64,000 bases of DNA. It comes from Kitasatospora sp. NBC_00374. GTDB lineage: Bacteria; Actinomycetota; Actinomycetes; Streptomycetales; Streptomycetaceae. The notes below the pieces were generated by a model. The model ran no database searches, had not been told where the DNA came from, and was given only the letters and a program-made list of their open reading frames with translations. The position numbers and the translations under genes were made by a program. This document shows positions 57,780-64,000 of this stretch, piece after piece; position 1 is the stretch's first letter, and every line of letters starts with the position of its first letter. Where the stretch lies: NCBI RefSeq assembly GCF_041434935.1, contig NZ_CP107964.1, positions 2,170,001 to 2,234,000 of the forward strand, read 5' to 3'.

Positions 57780-59009
57780 TCAGGCGGCCGCCCAGGCGGC
57801 GAAGGCGTGGTGGAAGTCGGGGAAGGTCTTGCGGACGCAGCCCGGGTCGTCGTAGGTGATGCCCGGGGTGCGCAGGGCGGCCACGGCGAAGGACATCACG
57901 ATGCGGTGGTCGCCGTGGGTCTCGATCTCGGCGGCGGCGGGGGTGCCGGGGTGGATCTCGATCCAGTCCCGGCCGGTGGCGACCGTGATGCCGAGCCGGC
58001 GGAGGTTCTGCGCGCAGGCCTCCAGACGGTCGCACTCCTTGATCCGGGTGTTGTAGACGTCCTCGATCCGGACCGGGCCGTCGGCGAACGGGGCGATCGC
58101 GGCCAGGGTCGGCATGGTGTCCGAGATGTCGCGCATGTTCACGGTCAGGCCGGACAGCCGGCCGCCGGGGGCGCCGGCCACCGTCACCCGGTCCGCCCGC
58201 AGGTCGACCCGGGCGCCCATCCGCTCCAGCACCTCGACGAACCGCAGGTCACCCTGGAGCGCCCCGGCGCCGAGGCCGGGCACGGTGACCTCGCGGCCGG
58301 TCAGTGCGGCGGCGGCGAAGAAGTAGCTGGCGGTGGACGCGTCCGGCTCGACCGGGTACGCGGTGGCCCGGTAGCCGCCCGGCGGCACCGAGAAGACGTC
58401 GCCGTCGCGCTGGACCGGGACGCCGAAGCTGCGCATCATCGCCAGGGTGATCTCGACGTACGGCGCGGAGACCAGGTCGGTGACGGTGATCCGCAGGCCC
58501 TCGCGGGTCAGCGGGCCGAGCAGCAGCAGCGCGGTCAGGTACTGGGAGGACAGGCCGGCGTCCAGCGTGACCTCGCCTCCCCGCACCCCGCGGGCGGCGA
58601 TCCGCAGCGGGTGGTGGCCCTCGCGCTCCTCGTGGTGCAGCTCGACGCCGAGGGCGCGCAGCGCCTCGGTCAGCGGGGCGAGCGGACGGCGGCGCATCTG
58701 GGCGGAGGCGTCGAAGCGGAACTCGCCGTGGCCGGCGGCGGCCAGGGTGGGCAGGAAGCGCGCGGTGGTGGCGCCGTCCCTGCAGTACACCTCGGCGTCC
58801 TTGGCCGGGCCCTGCGGGCGGCCCTCGATCCGCCAGGCGCCGTCCGTCCGCTCGATGCCGTAGCCGAGCGCGGCCAGGCCCTCGGCGAAGCCCTCGGTGT
58901 CGTCGGAGGCCAGCGGGCGGAGCAGGGTGGTGGTGCCCTCCGCCGCGGCGGCCAGGAACAGGGCCCGGGCCGTCACCGACTTGGAACCGGGGATCTCGAC
59001 GGTGGTCAC
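57780..59009 (-). CDS. EPSP synthase (3-phosphoshikimate 1-carboxyvinyltransferase) paralog
   Basis: 409 residues from GTG 59009 with GGAGAG upstream. Family motifs: IPGSKSVTARALFL (usual N in SxxNRAL is A), CRDGATTARFLPTLAA in place of GNAGTAMRFL, DASAQMRRRPLAPL, LSSQYLTALLLLGPL, RDISDTMPTLAAIA, NTRIKECDRLEA, THGDHRIVMSFAVAAL, DDPGCVRKTFPDF. The fold and most ligands are present. It lacks the roughly 20 extra N-terminal residues seen in housekeeping actinobacterial AroA and stands apart from other shikimate genes, so a specialised paralog is likely. Confidence 0.85.
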   Translation of the reverse strand: MTTVEIPGSKSVTARALFLAAAAEGTTTLLRPLASDDTEGFAEGLAALGYGIERTDGAWRIEGRPQGPAKDAEVYCRDGATTARFLPTLAAAGHGEFRFDASAQMRRRPLAPLTEALRALGVELHHEEREGHHPLRIAARGVRGGEVTLDAGLSSQYLTALLLLGPLTREGLRITVTDLVSAPYVEITLAMMRSFGVPVQRDGDVFSVPPGGYRATAYPVEPDASTASYFFAAAALTGREVTVPGLGAGALQGDLRFVEVLERMGARVDLRADRVTVAGAPGGRLSGLTVNMRDISDTMPTLAAIAPFADGPVRIEDVYNTRIKECDRLEACAQNLRRLGITVATGRDWIEIHPGTPAAAEIETHGDHRIVMSFAVAALRTPGITYDDPGCVRKTFPDFHHAFAAWAAA

Positions 59010-59299
59010 GCTCTCTCCAGGGGTCTCGGGCCACGGGGTTCGCCCTGCCGATGATCGCCCCATCCTGCCCGCCGGGCCCGCCCCCGTGCCCGAGAGTGTC
59101 ACCTGCTGGACGCCCTCACGCGCTGCACCGGGCCTCCAGCGCGGACACCGGGTGGGCGAACCGTCCCGAGTGATCGCGCCCGGTGGCGGCTGGGACGGCC
59201 GCGGCGGATGTGTCGGTCCTCACACCCGGGGCGACCTGTAACGTCCCGCCGGGGTCACGGCGTGGGTGTGGTGACATCGAAGCTTGGAAGGACAACCTG
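59010..59299. other. 290-bp promoter region of the sigma-factor operon
   Basis: No gene. TGTAACGTC near 59237 could be an ECF-type -35 (GTAAC) of the sigma gene itself, about 60 bp upstream of its start. The rest is GC-rich without clear dyads. Confidence 0.3.
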
Positions 59300-59800
59300 G
59301 TGGGGGAAGCACCCGCGGACTTCTTGGAGTTCGCACACGCCCGCAGCGGTCAGCTGTTCCGCAGCGCTTGCCTGCTGACCGGCGACTGGCACCTGGCGGA
59401 GGACCTGGTCCAGGAGACGCTGGCGAAGATGTACCGCTCCTGGCGCCGGATCGACCGCACCCAGCCGCCGGCCGCGTACGCGCACACCGTGCTGGTCCGC
59501 ACCTTCATCTCCCAGCGGCGCCTCGGCCGTTCCGGGGAGCGGCCGTCCGAGCGCCTCCCGGAGGCCACCGCGCGCCCCGACGACCCCGCGCTGCGGCTGA
59601 CCCTGGAGGACGGCCTGGCGGCGCTCGGGCCCAAGGACCGGGCCGTGCTGGTGCTGCGGTACTGGGAGGACCGCTCGGTGGAGGACACCGCCCGGGCCCT
59701 GCACCTCACCGCGGGCACGGTACGGACCCGCAGCTCGCGGGCACTGCAGCGGCTGAGACAGATCCTCGGCCAGGACTTCGCCGAGCTCAGCAGGCTCTGA
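59300..59800 (+). CDS. SigE-family ECF RNA polymerase sigma factor
   Basis: 166 residues from GTG 59300 with GGAAGGA upstream. Region 2: LFRSACLLTGDWHLAEDLVQ, ETLAKMYRSWRRI. Region 4: LAALGPKDRAVLVLRYWEDR, SVEDTARALHLTAGTVRTRS. The SigE-family form (short, starting FxEFAxARSGQLFRSA) is plain. 44 bp before a membrane protein that may act as its partner or anti-sigma factor. Confidence 0.93.
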   Translation: MGEAPADFLEFAHARSGQLFRSACLLTGDWHLAEDLVQETLAKMYRSWRRIDRTQPPAAYAHTVLVRTFISQRRLGRSGERPSERLPEATARPDDPALRLTLEDGLAALGPKDRAVLVLRYWEDRSVEDTARALHLTAGTVRTRSSRALQRLRQILGQDFAELSRL

Positions 59801-59844
59801 CGGTGCCGCCCACCCGTCCCCACCCAGACCGAATGGAGAGCACA

Positions 59845-60618
59845 GTGTCCCCTGACGAGCAGCCCCACCACGGGCTGCACGACGCGATGAGCCAGGCCGC
59901 CGAGCGGTTCGGCCCGCACGGCCCCGACCTGGTCGCCCGGGCCGCCGTCCGGGGCCGGCGGCTGCGCCGCATCCGCCACGTCCGGCTGGGCGCCGTCGCC
60001 GTACTCGCCGTCGGGGTGGCAGGCCTGGGGGTGAACCAGCTGGCGCCACGTGCTGCGGCCCCGGCCGGGCCGGTCACCGCTTCGGCCACGGCCACCGCGG
60101 CGCCGTCGCCCGAGTTCACCCCGCCCGTCGTGCCCCGCTCGGGCCCGGTGGCCGCCCAGCTCGTGGCGATGCTCCCGACCCGGGGCTCCACCACGGTGGT
60201 CGACTCCAGCGGCGAGTTCACCGACGGGCGGGTCATCGGCCCTCCCGACCGTGAGCGCCGGGTGGATGTCTCGCTGGTCTACGACGACGGACACGGCAGG
60301 GTCGCGATGGCGCTCAACGTCCACGACGTGTCGCAGGCGGTGTTGGCGGGCCGGACCTGCGGTCCGGTCCCGGGGCGGACCTGCGAAGTGCTGGCCGACG
60401 GCACGCAGGTGGAGACCGAGCGGCCGCAGGCGGGATCGGCGAGGGGCGGCGCCTGGACGGCGATCGCGATCCGCCCCGACGGTCGTTTCGTCCAGCTCAT
60501 CGAGTTCGACACCGACGACCTGAGCGGGATCACCCGGGGGCCGGCGACCCGGACCGATGCGGCGCTGTCCGTGGAGGAGTTGAAGGCCGTGGTGCTGAGC
60601 ACGCACTGGAACAGCTAG
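59845..60618 (+). CDS. single-pass membrane protein, probable partner of the SigE-type sigma factor
   Basis: 257 residues from GTG 59845 behind GGAGAG. Cytoplasmic part of about 45 residues (DAMSQAAERFGPHGPDLVAR, RAAVRGRRLRRIRHVRLG), one helix (AVAVLAVGVAGLGVNQLA), a Thr/Ala/Pro spacer, then an extracytoplasmic domain with a disulfide candidate in TCGPVPGRTCEVLADG. The position just after the sigma gene and the small cytoplasmic helix resemble the partners of SigE-family sigma factors, though no HxxxCxxC zinc anti-sigma motif is present. Confidence 0.78.
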   Translation: MSPDEQPHHGLHDAMSQAAERFGPHGPDLVARAAVRGRRLRRIRHVRLGAVAVLAVGVAGLGVNQLAPRAAAPAGPVTASATATAAPSPEFTPPVVPRSGPVAAQLVAMLPTRGSTTVVDSSGEFTDGRVIGPPDRERRVDVSLVYDDGHGRVAMALNVHDVSQAVLAGRTCGPVPGRTCEVLADGTQVETERPQAGSARGGAWTAIAIRPDGRFVQLIEFDTDDLSGITRGPATRTDAALSVEELKAVVLSTHWNS

Positions 60619-60703
60619 GGCTCGGCGGTGGTCGACCCGCTCCAACGCCGGTCGGCGGCGAGCCGGCCGGCCACCGCGCGGTGCGCCGACCGCACCGTTT
60701 CCG

Positions 60704-61776
60704 TCAGCCGGCGCCACCGCAGGAGGTGCGGACCTTCAGGTTCGGCAGCAGCTCGAGGTGGTGCGCGGGCAGCGCGGTGCCCGCCGTGAGCCGGCGCAGG
60801 AGGAGTTCCAGGGCGGCGGCGCCGACCGCGCGCTTGGGCGGCGCCACCGCGGTGAGCGGCGGGGCGGCGAGCGCGGCGAACACGTCGTCGTAGGAGATCA
60901 GGGCGACGTCGTCCGGCACCCGCAGGCCGCGGACCCGAAGCAGGGGCGGCAGTTGGATGGCGTCCTGGTCGTGGTGGACCAGCACCGCGCGGATGCCCGT
61001 CCCGGCGGCCTCGGCGATCCGGTCCGCGACCCACTCCGGGTCGGGGGCGGTCAGCGGCGCGCCGGGGCGCTGCATGTCGAGCACCGGCTGCGGTTCCAGG
61101 CCGAGCAGGCGGACGGCCTCGGCGTAGCCGGTGCGGACCCGGTGCGCCGTCCAGGTGTCGCTGCGGCGGCCAGCAGGACGGTCCGGTGGCCGAGGGCACG
61201 CAGGTGACGCAGCGCCAGCAGGACGCCGTGCCGGTGGTCGGAGCCGACGGCGTCGAGCTCGGCGCCGGGGCCCGCCGGGTCGGCCTTGCGCTCGACCAGG
61301 ACGGCCGGGACCGGAAGCTCGGCCAGCCAGTCGTGCTCCTCGGCCCGGTGGCCGGGGTGCCAGTTCGGGGTGAGCAGCAGGCCGTCGACGGCCGACTCCA
61401 GCAGGCGCTCGACCTGGGCCCGGTCGTCGCGGGCCTCGTACGGGGCGATGCCGAGCACCAGTCGGGCGCCCGCGGTGGCGGCGGCCGAGCGGGCGCCGGC
61501 GATCACCTCGTCGAAGCTGGAGCCGACGGTGGGGACCAGCATCCCGACCACCCGGTCGCGGCTCTCGGCGCGGCTGAATCCTCCGGCGCTGTCCGGGAGG
61601 GCGACGGCGCCGTGCGAGCGGTGCAGCCGGCCGGCCTCCGCCAGGGCCGCGACGTCGCGGCGGACGGTCACGGCGGGGATGCCCAGGCGGGCGGCGAGAT
61701 CGACCACGCGGACCGTGCCGAGGTCGCGGACGACCTCGAAGATGCGCGCCCTGCGTTCCTCGGCCGAGATGGTCAT
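60704..61776 (-). pseudogene. DeoR-HTH / LacI-type sensor regulator, frameshifted
   Basis: From ATG 61776 a DeoR-type helix-turn-helix (RRARIFEVVRDLGTVRVVDL, AARLGIPAVTVRRDVAALAE) leads into a LacI-like sugar-binding domain (VVGMLVPTVGSSFDEVIAGA, LLLTPNWHP). Near 61160-61170, after LRALGHRTVLLAA, one base is missing: restoring it gives SDTWTAHRVRTGYAEAVRLL and then VLDMQRPGAPL, VALISYDDVFAALAAPPLTA, ending at TGA 60704. Everything else is intact, so either a recent mutation or a sequencing error in a CG-rich run. Would regulate a sugar pathway if functional. Confidence 0.85.
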
Positions 61777-61841
61777 GGCGTCCGCTCCTGCCGTCCGCTC
61801 CGCCGGATGGTGTGCCGCGGAGAGTGTCCGATCACCCTTTG

Positions 61842-62285
61842 TCATTCGATCGAAGTTCGATCCCAGGTCTCAGTGGCCGGCCCCCGGCGCAGGGCGTGCA
61901 GCAGCAGCTCCATCTCGCCGGGGGCGCAGCCCAGGAGGACCACCGCGTCCTCGTCCCGGCACTCGGCCACCCGCCAGAACGGCCGGATGCTCTTCGGGTC
62001 GGACCTGAGCCGGTCGCGGACCAGCACCACCTCGATCCGGTCCATCGGCAGCTGCCGGGCGATCGAGCCGGTGCCGCTCGACGAGGCCGCCAGCAGCTCC
62101 GTCCGGGAGAGGCTGAGCACACCGACGTCCGGCCGGCAGTAAGGCCTGGCGCCGAGCGCGCAGGCCTCGAAGGTGACCACCCGGCCGGCCTCGAAATCGC
62201 GCCACTGCCGTCGGCGGCGGCGCCCCCCGATGCCGGGCACCGGCAGCAGCGCGCCCAGCAGCCCGGCCAGCAGATCCTCGATCAA
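61842..62285 (-). CDS. hypothetical protein with membrane-proximal N-terminus
   Basis: 147 residues if started at TTG 62285, the only plausible start near the frame opening. N-terminus LLAGLLGALLPVPGIGGRRR may be a short membrane anchor followed by positive residues. The body (GRVVTFEACALGARPYCRPD, LPMDRIEVVLVRDRLRSDPK, DEDAVVLLGCAPGEMELLLH) is a small beta-rich domain recalling DUF2550-type proteins but not clearly one. Assignment uncertain. Confidence 0.5.
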   Translation of the reverse strand: MIEDLLAGLLGALLPVPGIGGRRRRRQWRDFEAGRVVTFEACALGARPYCRPDVGVLSLSRTELLAASSSGTGSIARQLPMDRIEVVLVRDRLRSDPKSIRPFWRVAECRDEDAVVLLGCAPGEMELLLHALRRGPATETWDRTSIE

Positions 62286-62444
62286 GGCACGTCCCAGGTC
62301 GCTCGGAGGTCGGATCCGCCGGCCGCGGATGCGCTCGGCTGCACGATGCTACGCATCCGAGCGACCCGGCACCATCGCGGGTCGGTGAATACGGTGATGG
62401 TGCGTCATCTGGGGCGCGGTTGAACGGATCTGTCGTATCGCCGA

Positions 62445-62492
62445 CCGGTCCGGCGGGGGTCCCCGCGTACGCGGGGCGCCCCGCCGGACCGG
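62445..62492 (-). terminator. nested hairpin terminator after the ABC-F gene
   Basis: The outer stem is 14 bp perfect, CCGGTCCGGCGGGG (62445-62458) with CCCCGCCGGACCGG (62479-62492). Its loop contains a second perfect palindrome, CCCCGCGTACGCGGGG (62461-62476). It lies 15 bp beyond the ABC-F stop codon. Confidence 0.9.
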
Positions 62493-62506
62493 CGCGTACG
62501 GCCCGC

Positions 62507-64000
<1,494 letters not shown>

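Overview
The window is about 64 kb of very GC-rich DNA. Its genes have strong third-position G/C bias, many GTG starts, GTGA/ATGA overlaps between co-transcribed genes, and TANNNT-type -10 boxes 6 nt before leaderless start codons. Gene content (DUF397/DUF5753 regulators, a large ATPase-type LuxR regulator, PucR, a SigE-family sigma factor, an ImuA'-ImuB-DnaE2 mutasome, DUF1876, DUF4267, mycothiol-isomerase-type proteins) points to a Streptomycetaceae chromosome, Streptomyces or Kitasatospora. I see no tRNA, rRNA, integrase, transposase, CRISPR array or complete biosynthetic gene cluster, so this looks like ordinary chromosomal accessory DNA with many small regulator-plus-enzyme units.

Layout. 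1-7.7 kb: end of an APC permease, a flavin disulfide reductase, a pirin, a BNR-repeat protein, a di-Mop molybdate-binding protein, two tiny coupled genes facing an XRE-DUF5753-DUF397 fusion regulator, a methyltransferase and an acetyltransferase. 7.8-10.6 kb: a coupled minus-strand operon of a TIG-repeat surface protein, an unknown protein and a leishmanolysin-type metalloprotease. 10.9-17.6 kb: a molybdopterin-fold protein facing a PucR regulator, a tyrosine phosphatase, MarR facing a LigB-type dioxygenase across two palindromes, VOC, DUF4267 facing TetR across three palindromes, and a Uma2 nuclease. 17.7-24.9 kb: an acyl-CoA synthetase with an in-frame amber codon, a GAF-LuxR regulator, a TIGR03084 protein, a permease remnant, a racemase, LysR facing SDR plus tautomerase, and two small proteins.

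25-33 kb: a secreted trypsin-like protease, then the SOS mutasome operon imuA'-imuB-dnaE2, with a variable-looking 15-bp repeat in imuB and a LexA-like box upstream. 33-44 kb: lipoprotein, HAD, XRE-TPR regulator, DinB, TetR facing an MFS exporter, GYD protein, a second acyl-CoA ligase under a palindrome, and an isopenicillin-N-synthase-like oxygenase preceded by a 24-codon HVDL-type cysteine leader peptide. 44-54 kb: a LuxR/ATPase regulator, a MerR regulator and a four-gene beta-oxidation operon (CaiB-like, acyl-CoA dehydrogenase, thiolase, FadB-like) whose promoter shares an 11-bp motif with the merR promoter. 54-64 kb: DUF1876, a two-component system, a membrane protein, an unusual EPSP synthase, a SigE-family sigma factor with a membrane partner, a frameshifted DeoR/LacI-type regulator, and a partial ABC-F ATPase at the right edge.

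Three genes (acyl-CoA synthetase at 17.7 kb, permease remnant at 20.9 kb, regulator at 61 kb) carry a stop or indel in otherwise well-preserved sequence. These are either recent decay or assembly errors. The best candidates for something new are the TIG/unknown/M8-protease operon, the fused XRE-DUF397 regulator with its coupled small genes, and the HVDL leader in front of a lone non-haem iron oxygenase.
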